The notes below the pieces were generated by a model. The model had not been told where the DNA came from. It ran no database searches and was given only the letters and a program-made list of their open reading frames with translations. Both the position numbers and the translations under genes were made by a program. This document shows, in pieces, positions 10,228 through 20,087 of a stretch of DNA of 64,000 nucleotides (positions are counted from its first letter, which is position 1; each line of letters begins with the position of its first letter). Source of the stretch: Bacteroidota bacterium (lineage in GTDB: Bacteria > Bacteroidota > Bacteroidia > Chitinophagales > Chitinophagaceae). The stretch is from the NCBI GenBank assembly GCA_947461125.1, contig CANHHX010000002.1:25331-89330 (forward strand). Direction: 5' to 3'.

Positions 10228-11764
10228 GATTGTAAAATTAAGAAAAATGAAGATTAAAATCATTTTCATACTAGGGCTAATGTGCTTATTTATAATAAGC
10301 CTATTTTCATTTACGCCCACTGTTAAAAATTCGAGCTTATCCGGAGAAGCGCTTGCCAAACAATATTGTGGTAGTTGTCATATATATACAGCACCAGACT
10401 TACTAGATAAAAAAACTTGGAAAGAAAGTGTACTACCTAATATGGGATGGCGTTTAGGAATTAGAGGCGTTAATGATAGCCCATACGCCTCTATGGAACC
10501 AGATGAAGCAGCTATTGTCGAAAAATTAAGGGTCTATCCAAATTCACCTATCATTTCAAAATTGGATTGGCAAAAAATTGTAGACTTTTATATCACAAAA
10601 GCACCGGCATCTGTAATTCCTGCAAAAACAACTACTGTTGTAAAAACTTCTACCAGACAGTTTTTTAGTGAGCCTGTTTTTATAGACAACAAACAAGCGC
10701 CTAAAACTAGCATGATAAAATTCAATGACGCAACTGGCACATTGTATGTAAGTGACGCCATTAATGAGTTGTATGCTTTAGATAAAAATTTAAAACTCAC
10801 AGAAACCTGGAATACACCATCGGCGGTGGTAGATTTATTATTTGAAAAAAATAAAGAGCCAAGAGCCTTGTGTATAGGGAGCATTGCTCCTTCAGAAAAA
10901 AAAGAAGGTTTTTTACTATCACTGGATTCTACTGAACAGAAAGCATCTTTTGGTGGATTGGCAAGGCCTGTACATATTGAAAAAGCAGATATAAATCAAG
11001 ACGGAAAAGAAGATATCATTATTTGCCAATTTGGAAATCATACTGGTAAAATAAGTTGGTTAGATGGGGGTGATATTCGAAAAGAAAATATTTTAGTGTA
11101 CCGCCCAGGTGCTAGAAAAGCTGAAATTGTTGATTTGAACAAAGATGGAAAATTAGACATCGTTGTTATGATGGCACAAGCGTACGAAGGAATCTACCTT
11201 TTAGAAAATAAAGGAGACGGCACTTTTAAAGAAACGCCACTTGTTAAATTTCCACCCGTGTATGGTGTAAGTTATTTTGAAATGGTGGATATGAATAAAG
11301 ACGGTTTTTTAGACATTGTTATGAGCAATGGCGACAACTGGGATTTATCTAGGGTTAAAAAAAGATTTCATGGCGTTCGCATTTTACTCAATGACAAACT
11401 CAATCATTTCAAAGAAAGCTTTTTCTTCCCCATGTATGGCGCTAGTAAAGCTGTTGCAAGAGACTTTGATGGAGATGGAGATCTAGACATTGCTGCCATT
11501 TCATTTTATGACGACCTTGCTAAACCCGAACAAGGGTTTATTTACTATGAAAACACGGGAAATATGCAGTTTGCCCCTACTTCCACAACAGAAGCTGCCA
11601 ACGGAAAGTGGCTTACCATGGAAATAGCCGATATAGATAAAGATGGTGACACAGACATCGTACTTGGTTCATTTATTTATACCTTTAGTGAAATGACGCA
11701 ACTCCTTATGAAAGGAATTGAGCATTTTCCACAGTTATTGGTGTTGCGCAACAATAAAAAATAA
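10226..11764 (+). CDS. Cytochrome c-type heme motif plus FG-GAP/VCBS beta-propeller protein (true start probably 10247)
   Basis: N-terminal TM; EALAKQYCGSCHIYTAPDLL (CXXCH); repeated DINQDGKEDI, DLNKDGKLDI, DMNKDGFLDI, DFDGDGDLDI, DIDKDGDTDI. Confidence 0.85.
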   Translation: MIVKLRKMKIKIIFILGLMCLFIISLFSFTPTVKNSSLSGEALAKQYCGSCHIYTAPDLLDKKTWKESVLPNMGWRLGIRGVNDSPYASMEPDEAAIVEKLRVYPNSPIISKLDWQKIVDFYITKAPASVIPAKTTTVVKTSTRQFFSEPVFIDNKQAPKTSMIKFNDATGTLYVSDAINELYALDKNLKLTETWNTPSAVVDLLFEKNKEPRALCIGSIAPSEKKEGFLLSLDSTEQKASFGGLARPVHIEKADINQDGKEDIIICQFGNHTGKISWLDGGDIRKENILVYRPGARKAEIVDLNKDGKLDIVVMMAQAYEGIYLLENKGDGTFKETPLVKFPPVYGVSYFEMVDMNKDGFLDIVMSNGDNWDLSRVKKRFHGVRILLNDKLNHFKESFFFPMYGASKAVARDFDGDGDLDIAAISFYDDLAKPEQGFIYYENTGNMQFAPTSTTEAANGKWLTMEIADIDKDGDTDIVLGSFIYTFSEMTQLLMKGIEHFPQLLVLRNNKK

Positions 11765-11769
11765 TTCAT

Positions 11770-12207
11770 ATGCTCCGCCTATTATTGATATTTCTTTTTC
11801 CGCTTTTTCAAATAGCTTCAACTTGGGAGTCAAATTTTGATGTAGCAAAACAACGTTCAATAAAAGAAAGTAAAGTTATACTCATTCATTTTGTACATAA
11901 AAGTGGAGACGCTAATAAAGGTAAGCTAGAAAAAGAAGTATTTGAAACCAGCGAATTTGCAGCATATGCAAATAACCATTTAGTGTTATTGAAAATTGAT
12001 TTAGGCATAGAACAAACGAGTTCCGAAAAACAATTTTATCACAATGCAATTATTCGTGAACGCTACAACAGTGCCGCAATTACACCGTTTACCGTCATTA
12101 CAGATGCTGATGGGAAAGTGTTAAAAACTTGGAATTATAAAAAGCCTTTAAAGAGTTCTGAATTAATATCAGGTATCCAAACAACGATCGAAGCAAACAA
12201 ACAATAA
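11770..12207 (+). CDS. Thioredoxin-fold-like protein lacking CXXC
   Basis: ILIHFVHKSGDANKGKLEKEVFETSEFAAYANNHLVLLKIDL...AAITPFTVITDADGKVLKTW resembles thioredoxin_7-like proteins; cysteines replaced. Confidence 0.65.
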   Translation: MLRLLLIFLFPLFQIASTWESNFDVAKQRSIKESKVILIHFVHKSGDANKGKLEKEVFETSEFAAYANNHLVLLKIDLGIEQTSSEKQFYHNAIIRERYNSAAITPFTVITDADGKVLKTWNYKKPLKSSELISGIQTTIEANKQ

Positions 12208-12212
12208 GCAAC

Positions 12213-13160
12213 ATGAAAAAATTCATACAATACACTGGCATTGGAATAGTAGCAATCCTCGTTTTTGTTTTGTTTGCTATTATTGTTTTGGCAGAAAATG
12301 ATAAAAAACTAGAAACATTACTACCTATATATACAAACACAGCATCAAAATTTATGCCGGTTCTAGGTATGAATGTGCATTACCGAATAGAAGGTAATAC
12401 ATCAGATTCTGTTCCACTGGTGCTGATACACGGCACATCCGCATCATTACATACCTGGGATAGTTTAACACTCCTTTTAAGTGGAAAGAAAAAAATTATT
12501 CGCTTTGACTTGCCTGCTTTTGGACTTACCGGCCCCAATCCAGCAAACACATATAACGCAGATGTCTATAATATTTTTGTTGATTCGGTCCTTGAAAAAT
12601 TAAACGTCAAATCTTGTATCATAGCCGGAAACTCACTAGGCGGAAGCATTGCATGGCATTACGCGCTCTATAATCCATCGAGGGTACAACAGTTAATATT
12701 ACTTGACGCAAGTGGATACCCGAAAAAAAATGAAAAAGGTTCGCTTGGTTTTAAAATTGCAAGTATGCCTATCATTAATAATCTTCTATTATGGGTAACC
12801 CCAAAATTTTTAGTTAAAAAAAGTTTGGAAGGCGTATTTGTAGATAAAAATAAAATTAATGATGAATCCATTAATCGTTACCACGATTTACTATTAAGAG
12901 AAGGAAATAGAAAAGCAGCACTCTCTATTTTTAAAACAGGTTTTAAGCCAAATCCAGCACCCATAAAAACAATAAGTAAACCAACCCTTATTATTTGGGG
13001 AGATCAGGATCAACTCATCAACGTTTCCAATGCTTACTTATTTCATAAAGACATTAAAGGAAGTAAACTGATTGTATTAAAAAATGTAGGACATGCGCCC
13101 ATGGAAGAAACACCTACACAAGTAGCTGCGGAAATAGCTACGTTTTTAAACCTACATTAA
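12213..13160 (+). CDS. Alpha/beta hydrolase, membrane-anchored
   Basis: N-terminal TM; LVLIHGTSASLHTWDSL; SCIIAGNSLGGSIAWHYAL; IIWGDQDQLI; LKNVGHAPMEETP. Confidence 0.9.
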   Translation: MKKFIQYTGIGIVAILVFVLFAIIVLAENDKKLETLLPIYTNTASKFMPVLGMNVHYRIEGNTSDSVPLVLIHGTSASLHTWDSLTLLLSGKKKIIRFDLPAFGLTGPNPANTYNADVYNIFVDSVLEKLNVKSCIIAGNSLGGSIAWHYALYNPSRVQQLILLDASGYPKKNEKGSLGFKIASMPIINNLLLWVTPKFLVKKSLEGVFVDKNKINDESINRYHDLLLREGNRKAALSIFKTGFKPNPAPIKTISKPTLIIWGDQDQLINVSNAYLFHKDIKGSKLIVLKNVGHAPMEETPTQVAAEIATFLNLH

Positions 13161-13166
13161 ACAGGA

Positions 13167-14438
13167 TTAATCAACGGGCAGTTCAGGGTTTTCTAGCGCA
13201 TTTAAAGCATCTGGTGCATCATTTAATACCTCTACATCCCTTAATTGACGCTGAATAGCACGGGTACGCACACCTACTACTTCATCGAGTTGTTTAAGAC
13301 CATTTTGAATATTACCCTGTGCCTTTTCGATGAGGCCACCAAATTTTTCAAACTCTGTTTTTACATTGCCCAACACTTTCCACACTTCGCCACTACGTTT
13401 TTGAATCGCAAGTGTTTTAAAGCCCATTTGCAAACTATTTAAAATTGCGGCAAGGGTACTCGGACCCGTCACCACTATTTTATAATTGCGTTGTAAATCT
13501 TCGAGTAAGCTTGCTTTTCTTACCACTTCGGCATAAATGCCCTCGAATGGTAAAAATAAAATTCCAAAATCGGTGGTATTAGGTGGATCAAGGTATTTGT
13601 CAGAAATATCTTTGGCCATTTTTTTAATGGTTTGCTCTAAATTTTTTTGCGCTACTTCTATCTGTGCAATATCAGAAGTATCATAAGCGGTTTGTAACTG
13701 CTCGTACACATCTTTTGGAAATTTTGCATCGATAGGAAGCCAGACCTGCTTATTATTATCATCACGGCCTGGTAGTTTAATGGCAAATTCTACAATGTCT
13801 GCACTGTTTTGCTTGGTTTTTACATTAGCTGCATACTGTTCTGGCGCTAGTATTTGTTCAAGTAACATAGCGAGCTGTACTTCGCCAATACCTCCACGCA
13901 TTTTTACATTACTAAGTACTTTTTTCAAACCCCCTACATCATTAGCTAGTGTTTTCATTTCTCCAAGTCCCAGTTGCACGGCTTCTAACTGCTTTCCAAC
14001 TGCCTCAAAAGACTGACCAAGCCTTTCATTCAAAGTTTTTTGAAGTTTTTCATCCACCGTTTCGCGCATTTGCTCTAGCTTTTTTTCGGTTTGCTCGATT
14101 AGTTTAGATTGGCCGTCTGTTAAATCGGTAAACTTATTTTTTAGCGCTTGGGTTAAATCAATTAAGCCATTTCGTAAATCATCTCTATTGTGTTTATGAT
14201 TCGTGTCCGTTTTTTGAATAAGGCCATCAAGTCCAGATTGTAACCTGTTGTTGATTTCCGTTCTATTCATACTAAAATCTGTTTTTATAGAGTGTTCCAA
14301 TTGTGCAATTTTAGATTGTAGTACGGCCATTTCTTTTTGCAAACCTGTTCCAATATTGGATTTTGAAAGCAATAGGACTACTAGAAAAAGCGATACGCTA
14401 GTAACGGCAAGTAAAGCATATAAAACAAATTCATTCAT
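13167..14438 (-). CDS. rmuC: DNA recombination protein RmuC
   Basis: N-terminal TM then coiled coil; MRGGIGEVQLAMLLEQILAPEQYAAN; VWLPIDAKFPKDVYEQL; FLPFEGIYAEVVRK; VTGPSTLAAILNSLQMGFKTLAIQKRSGEVWKVL. Confidence 0.95.
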   Translation of the reverse strand: MNEFVLYALLAVTSVSLFLVVLLLSKSNIGTGLQKEMAVLQSKIAQLEHSIKTDFSMNRTEINNRLQSGLDGLIQKTDTNHKHNRDDLRNGLIDLTQALKNKFTDLTDGQSKLIEQTEKKLEQMRETVDEKLQKTLNERLGQSFEAVGKQLEAVQLGLGEMKTLANDVGGLKKVLSNVKMRGGIGEVQLAMLLEQILAPEQYAANVKTKQNSADIVEFAIKLPGRDDNNKQVWLPIDAKFPKDVYEQLQTAYDTSDIAQIEVAQKNLEQTIKKMAKDISDKYLDPPNTTDFGILFLPFEGIYAEVVRKASLLEDLQRNYKIVVTGPSTLAAILNSLQMGFKTLAIQKRSGEVWKVLGNVKTEFEKFGGLIEKAQGNIQNGLKQLDEVVGVRTRAIQRQLRDVEVLNDAPDALNALENPELPVD

Positions 14439-14554
14439 TGGTAGAATTTTAGAATTCAAAGATAAGCGCAGGGTCCTCCGCCTATTGGAGCAGTGAGATA
14501 TTTAACAAAAAAATGTAAGAGATAGATTTGAAATAGTTGGTGTAAATTGAGGGT

Positions 14555-15277
14555 ATGTCTGCTACATCTTCTTACCAAATATATCCTATATCAGATCAGG
14601 CTGTCACGCTTGATTTTGGAGGGCCTATAAGTTTAGAAACAAACGATAGGGTGTATATGTTAATGGATGCGCTTATAAAAAATAAATTAGAAGGTGTTAC
14701 AGATATTATTCCTGCTTATAATTCGGTAACTGTTGTTTACAATTACATGACGGTATATCAGCGTCAATTGAAAAACGAAAATACTATACCCGCTTATTCA
14801 TTTATAAAAAATTGGATTGAAAATAATGTAAATCAAGATGTCAGTGCTATTGACTTTTCTAAAAATGAAATTATTATTCCAGTTTGTTATGACAAAAGTG
14901 TAGCACCCGATATTGAATCAGTGGCAGATCAACATCAAATGAGCACCCAGAAAGTAATAGAACTCCATACTGCAAAAACATACCGTGTTTTTATGAATGG
15001 TTTTTTACCTGGATTTGCTTATATGGGTATTGTAGATCCAGCTATTCAAACACCAAGACACAAAAATCCAAGACCGCTTGTACAAGCTGGAAGCGTTGGT
15101 ATTGCTGGCGTTCAAACGGGTATTTACCCTTGCAACTCGCCGGGTGGATGGCAAATTATTGGTAAAACACCGCTTGCATTAATTGATGAAAATGAAAACA
15201 TATTATTAACGCCTGGAAGCTTTGTAAAATTTAATGCGATTTCTATTTTAGAATTTGAAAAACTACATAAACAATGA
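14555..15277 (+). CDS. pxpB: 5-oxoprolinase subunit PxpB (KipI-like)
   Basis: IIPVCYDKSVAPDIESVADQHQMSTQKVIELHTAKTYRVFMNGFLPGFAYMG...TPRHKNPRPLVQAGSVGIAGVQTGIYPCNSPGGWQIIGKTP. Confidence 0.94.
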   Translation: MSATSSYQIYPISDQAVTLDFGGPISLETNDRVYMLMDALIKNKLEGVTDIIPAYNSVTVVYNYMTVYQRQLKNENTIPAYSFIKNWIENNVNQDVSAIDFSKNEIIIPVCYDKSVAPDIESVADQHQMSTQKVIELHTAKTYRVFMNGFLPGFAYMGIVDPAIQTPRHKNPRPLVQAGSVGIAGVQTGIYPCNSPGGWQIIGKTPLALIDENENILLTPGSFVKFNAISILEFEKLHKQ

Positions 15278-16212
15278 GTATTCAAATTTTAAAAGCAGGG
15301 ATTTTAGATAGCTTACAAGGTTTGCCGGTTACAGGTAAACAACACCAGGGATTTAGTCCGGGTGGATCGATGGATGTCGTAGCCCATTCGGTTGCCAACG
15401 CACTTGTTGGCAATAAAAGAGAAGCGATTGTTTTAGAAATGCATATACCCGCTGCAGTAATTGTATTTAACAAAGAAACGCTATTCACATTTACAGGAGC
15501 TGTAACATCAGCAACCCTTGACAATGAAACGGTAAATAGTAATCAACCCATCATTGTAAATGCTGGATCAAAACTAACGTTTAACACAGGCACAAATGGA
15601 GCTAGAATTTATCTAGCTGTACAGGGTGGTTTTGTATTTACAAAAGGAAGGCTTCAAAAAAACGATGTCTTGTTAACGGTACAAAGTTTTAATTATCACT
15701 TTGAAGGAGTAGGGCAATTACATGCATTAACAACCGGATGGACTGCACAGACCGTAGAATTTTACCGGTGCAATATCATTCGCTGCATACAAGGACCCAA
15801 CTTTAATGTGTTATCAAAAAAGGAAATAGAACAGCTTGAAAATAAACGATTTGAAATTGACCTACAAAGTAACAGAATGGGCTTTCGCTTAAAAAGTGAT
15901 CCCATTTGTCATACTATAACCCCAGAACTTCTATCCACAGCAGTAACTCGGGGTACTTTACAATTAACGCCAGCCGGACAACTCATTGTTTTAATGGCCG
16001 ATCATCAAACTACTGGTGGCTATCCCCGAATTGGGACGGTGATTGGTGCAGATATGGCTTCACTGGCACAAATGCCCATTGGAAGTTCGTTTGGGATAAA
16101 ATGGATTGACATTCAGGAAGCAGAAAGACTTTTATTACAGCAGGAAACAAATTTGCAGCAATTAGAAAATGCCTGTAAATTCAGGCTACAAGAATACTTT
16201 TCAGAAAAATAA
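15274..16212 (+). CDS. pxpC: 5-oxoprolinase subunit PxpC (KipA-like)
   Basis: GSMDVVAHSVANALVGN; SNRMGFRLKSDPI; TRGTLQLTPAGQLIVLMADHQTTGGYPRIGTVI. ATGA overlap with pxpB. Confidence 0.94.
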   Translation: MSIQILKAGILDSLQGLPVTGKQHQGFSPGGSMDVVAHSVANALVGNKREAIVLEMHIPAAVIVFNKETLFTFTGAVTSATLDNETVNSNQPIIVNAGSKLTFNTGTNGARIYLAVQGGFVFTKGRLQKNDVLLTVQSFNYHFEGVGQLHALTTGWTAQTVEFYRCNIIRCIQGPNFNVLSKKEIEQLENKRFEIDLQSNRMGFRLKSDPICHTITPELLSTAVTRGTLQLTPAGQLIVLMADHQTTGGYPRIGTVIGADMASLAQMPIGSSFGIKWIDIQEAERLLLQQETNLQQLENACKFRLQEYFSEK

Positions 16213-16213
16213 A

Positions 16214-16927
16214 ATGCTACTAATCAATTGCGACATGGGGGAAGGGTTAGACAATGACGAAGCCCTCATGCCCTATATAGACGCCGCCAACATTGCCTGC
16301 GGTTACCATGCAGGAGATACGGATACCATCAAAAAAACAATTGCCTTAGCGCAAAAAAATAAAGTACAAATAGGTGCGCACTTTTCTTATCTAGACAAAG
16401 AAAATTTTGGGAGAAAAGAAATGCATTTGTCAAATACAGCGGTGTATGATTTAGTGTCGGAACAGCTAGTTCTATTTTCGAATATTGCCAAAGAAATGGG
16501 GCAAATTGTAACGCATGTAAAACCGCACGGGGCTTTATACAATCAAGCTGCTAAAAATATTGAATTAGCTACAACCATTGCCAGTGCTGTGTTTTACCAG
16601 TTACCTGCTACTGTTTATTTTGGTTTAAGTGGTAGTGTCATGTTAGATGCAGCAAATAATATCGGGCTTGCTACTGCTCATGAAGTTTTTGCAGATAGGG
16701 CTTATTTAAAAGATGGTAGTTTATGTCCGAGAAATATAGATGGCGCTGTATTTACAAATGAAAAAAACGTGGCAGAACAGGTATCGCTTTTAATGCAAGA
16801 GAAAAAAATAAAAGCCATGGATGCAACAATCATAGATGTGGCAGCTGATACCATTTGTATTCATGCCGATACTCCCAACGCACTTGCATTTGCAAAAGTA
16901 ATTTTTAGACTTGTAAAAAATAAATAG
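16214..16927 (+). CDS. pxpA: 5-oxoprolinase subunit PxpA (LamB/YcsF)
   Basis: MLLINCDMGEGLDNDEALMPYIDAANIACGYHAGDTDTIKKTI; HVKPHGALYNQA; EVFADRAYLKDGSL. The 16169 start in the track overlaps pxpC and is unlikely. Confidence 0.95.
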   Translation: MLLINCDMGEGLDNDEALMPYIDAANIACGYHAGDTDTIKKTIALAQKNKVQIGAHFSYLDKENFGRKEMHLSNTAVYDLVSEQLVLFSNIAKEMGQIVTHVKPHGALYNQAAKNIELATTIASAVFYQLPATVYFGLSGSVMLDAANNIGLATAHEVFADRAYLKDGSLCPRNIDGAVFTNEKNVAEQVSLLMQEKKIKAMDATIIDVAADTICIHADTPNALAFAKVIFRLVKNK

Positions 16928-16929
16928 CA

Positions 16930-18117
16930 TTGAATTCAGCAAAAAAACAAAATGCAATATTAGGTGCGGCTTTTTTAATGGCTACTTCTGCGATAGGCCC
17001 TGGATTTTTAACGCAAACCACTGTTTTTACGCAACAGCTACTTGCAAGTTTTGGTTTTGTAATTTTACTATCAATACTATTAGACATTGGCGCGCAATTA
17101 AATATTTGGAGAATTTTAGTTGTAAGTAGTAAACGTGCTCCGATTATTGCCAATGAACTACTGCCTGGCCTGGGGTATTTTATAACGGGGCTCATTGTAC
17201 TTGGGGGAATCGCTTTTAATATTGGCAATATTGGTGGTTGTGGGCTTGGCCTACACGTATTAACCGGACTAAATCCAGTAGTAGGGGCTATTATTAGTTG
17301 CTTTTTAGCACTTTTTATTTTTTGGATGAAGGAAGCAGGAGCGTTACTAGACCGTTTTACCAAAATTCTAGGGCTGGTTATGATGGGGCTTACCTTATTT
17401 ATCGCGCTCAACTCCAATCCCCCTGTATATGAAGCCATAGCCCATAGTTTTATGCCAACCCTATTTAGTGCAAAAGCTATTGTAACACTCGTTGGCGGAA
17501 CAGTAGGTGGGTATATTTGTTTTGCGGGTGGTCACCGTTTGTTGGATGCTGGTTATGCGGGAACAGCATCTTTACAAGATACGAATAAAAGTGCCGTTTC
17601 AGGTATATTAATTACCGCTATCATGCGCATCGTTTTATTTTTAGCAGCATTAGGTGTTGTGTCGGGTGGAGGAATTTTAGATGCTTCTAATCCTGCGGCT
17701 AGTGTTTTTAAAATAGCAGCTGGAAATCTTGGTTATACTTTTTTTGGTTTGGTGCTTTGGTGTGCAGCCATCACATCGGTTGTAGGAGCCGCCTATACTT
17801 CTATTTCTTTTTTACGAAATTTTAGTAGCTGGGTCGATAAGCATCATCAAATAGCAATTAGCATTTTTATTATTATCAGTACACTTATATTTACATATTT
17901 AGGCAACCCAGTAAAAATACTTGTTACGGTTGGCGCACTTAATGGACTTATTTTGCCAGTTGCTTTGGCCGTTATTTTAATCGCCGCACACTATAAAAAA
18001 ATTGTAGGAAATTATAAGCAGCCTTTGTGGCTAGATATAGCAGGGTGGCTAGTTGTAGCCGTTATGACTGCATTAAGTATACTCACCATTAAAGATTGGA
18101 TTACAGGATTATTGTAA
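16930..18117 (+). CDS. NRAMP-family divalent metal transporter (YcsG-like), TTG start
   Basis: Multi-TM; SAIGPGFLTQTTVFTQQL; DIGAQLNIWRI; GGTVGGYICFAGGHRLLDAG. Confidence 0.85.
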   Translation: MNSAKKQNAILGAAFLMATSAIGPGFLTQTTVFTQQLLASFGFVILLSILLDIGAQLNIWRILVVSSKRAPIIANELLPGLGYFITGLIVLGGIAFNIGNIGGCGLGLHVLTGLNPVVGAIISCFLALFIFWMKEAGALLDRFTKILGLVMMGLTLFIALNSNPPVYEAIAHSFMPTLFSAKAIVTLVGGTVGGYICFAGGHRLLDAGYAGTASLQDTNKSAVSGILITAIMRIVLFLAALGVVSGGGILDASNPAASVFKIAAGNLGYTFFGLVLWCAAITSVVGAAYTSISFLRNFSSWVDKHHQIAISIFIIISTLIFTYLGNPVKILVTVGALNGLILPVALAVILIAAHYKKIVGNYKQPLWLDIAGWLVVAVMTALSILTIKDWITGLL

Positions 18118-18122
18118 GCCAA

Positions 18123-19175
18123 TTATAAACCGGTACTCGCTAATAAAGTTGACGCATTTACAGATGGATTAACGCTTGGCAGTTCTATTTTTTGAATCAA
18201 CGATTCCGGGTTTTCTCTGTTATAAGCACCCTTTAAATACAACTTATCGTAATAGGTTAGAAGTACATTAAAGCTACTTTCAATATCGTCTTCAATTAAA
18301 AAATTGATAGCCGTTTTTGTTTCTAATCCACCGAGTCTTTTTTTGATACGAAGTATCGCACTCATTAATTGATCTTTTTCAAATTTGCCATATCCACTAA
18401 CAATAAATTGAAGACGACTTGCAAATGGAATATCTAAAAAGTAAAGCTTGCTCTTTCGCATTTGCTCAAATAGTTGAGTAGGAATATTGACAAGACCTAT
18501 ACGTCTACTTTCATCTTCTAACCAAATGTATGAATGGCTTGCACTAATTTTATATAGTGCTTGTGCCAATACATTTTCAAACTGTTCTTGGGAGGGTTGT
18601 ACCGGCTGTCCCAAATTTCCAAAAGTAGAACCCTTGTGGTGCGCGAGCCCTTCTAAGTCAATAGTGGGCTGACCGAGTGCTTTTAGGGACTGTAGGGTTT
18701 CTGTTTTACCAGACCCCGTAAATCCACCCAATACTTTACATTGATACGGTATTATAAATTGCGCTAGTACCCAGTTACGATAAGCTTTATATCCACCAGC
18801 AAGCGTATATACGGTATAGCCGTATAAATCTAAAAGCCATGCTACACCTGCGCTGCGCATACCCCCGCGCCAACAGTGCACAAGCACCACTTTATTGTTT
18901 GGGTCAGGGCTTGCAGCGAGTAGCGCCTCTACTTCACTTACCATCGCAGTCATTTTAACGCCAAAATAGTTGAGGCCTAATTTGATGGCAGGTTGTTTAC
19001 CTTGTTGTTTGTAAGCGGTGCCTACCACCTTTCGTTCTTCATCAGAAAACAAGGGTAAAGAATATGCGTTTTTCATGTGGGCATGCGCATACTCCAATGG
19101 GCTTCGAACATCCAAGATGGGGTACTGTTCCATCATGGAAACAAACTCTGTTATAGATATACGTTTTACAGCCAT
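18123..19175 (-). CDS. mnmH: tRNA 2-selenouridine synthase MnmH/SelU
   Basis: Rhodanese domain with VLVHCWRGGMRSAGVAWLL; P-loop GGFTGSGKTETLQ; DLEGLAHHKGSTFG; WLEDESRRIG. Confidence 0.95.
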   Translation of the reverse strand: MAVKRISITEFVSMMEQYPILDVRSPLEYAHAHMKNAYSLPLFSDEERKVVGTAYKQQGKQPAIKLGLNYFGVKMTAMVSEVEALLAASPDPNNKVVLVHCWRGGMRSAGVAWLLDLYGYTVYTLAGGYKAYRNWVLAQFIIPYQCKVLGGFTGSGKTETLQSLKALGQPTIDLEGLAHHKGSTFGNLGQPVQPSQEQFENVLAQALYKISASHSYIWLEDESRRIGLVNIPTQLFEQMRKSKLYFLDIPFASRLQFIVSGYGKFEKDQLMSAILRIKKRLGGLETKTAINFLIEDDIESSFNVLLTYYDKLYLKGAYNRENPESLIQKIELPSVNPSVNASTLLASTGL

Positions 19176-19199
19176 CCTTACAAATATAAAGAAACGCTG

Positions 19200-20087
19200 T
19201 TAGATTGTTTTTTTTCTATTCACTAAATAAACACCCGAAAAAATTAATAGTGCCGCTGCTCCTTTAATGATTGTAAAATGTTCTCCGGCAAAAACCATCG
19301 CGATAATGGTTGCAAAAACGGGTTGTGTGTAAATGTAAGCACCCGTTACGGATGGACCTAGTTCCTGTAAACCATACACTGTAAATAAATAGGATAAAAA
19401 AGTAACAAAGAGTACTACAAAAGCAAGTGCTAACCACTCTGAGGTTCCAAACAAAGACCAATCGGTAGCTATAAAATCAGGTAGCGCAACGGGTAAAATA
19501 AAAATAGTACCAAATGTAAATACCCAGCGTAATACATGGAGTGCATTGTATTTTTCCATGAGGGGTTTTACAAGCACCATATAAAATGCATAGGAAATGG
19601 CATTTACAAGTATATACAAATCTCCAAGCAAACTACTGCTATTACTAGATTGTACGTCTTTTACAAGTACGAGTAAACCAGCCCCGCCAATTCCAAGCGC
19701 TAATCCAAAAAATTTATTGATGTTAAATTTTTCATGGAGCAACCAAACAGCAATGATGGTAATAAATATAGGTGTAGCTAATGAAAGGAGTGAACTATGA
19801 ATCGCCGATGTTAAAGCCAGTCCTTTGATAAACATAATTTGATTGATGGCCACACCCGTTATACCACATAAAATAAAAAGTGGAATATCTTTTTTATCGA
19901 TAGATGCTTTTGATGGCTTGAATATTAACAAAGACCAAAATAATATAAGACTCACCACAACGCGAACCACATTTAATGAATAGGGAGCTAAATATTCAGG
20001 CGTAATTGTTTTAACAACTGCGTAACCTGCACCAAAAATTAAATTTGCAATTAATACCGCAACATGTGCCTTTGTTTTTGAATTCAT
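19200..20087 (-). CDS. EamA/DMT-family transporter
   Basis: Ten-TM pattern, EamA repeats (AVAINQIMFIKGLALTSAIHSSLL; PVFATIIAMVFAGEHFT). ATG at 20087 gives an ATGA overlap with the upstream glycosyltransferase stop. Confidence 0.9.
   Translation of the reverse strand: MNSKTKAHVAVLIANLIFGAGYAVVKTITPEYLAPYSLNVVRVVVSLILFWSLLIFKPSKASIDKKDIPLFILCGITGVAINQIMFIKGLALTSAIHSSLLSLATPIFITIIAVWLLHEKFNINKFFGLALGIGGAGLLVLVKDVQSSNSSSLLGDLYILVNAISYAFYMVLVKPLMEKYNALHVLRWVFTFGTIFILPVALPDFIATDWSLFGTSEWLALAFVVLFVTFLSYLFTVYGLQELGPSVTGAYIYTQPVFATIIAMVFAGEHFTIIKGAAALLIFSGVYLVNRKKTI

Noticed and set aside
16169-16213. Extended N-terminus of PxpA
   Set aside because: Overlaps pxpC; family proteins start at MLLINCDMGEG, matching ATG 16214.
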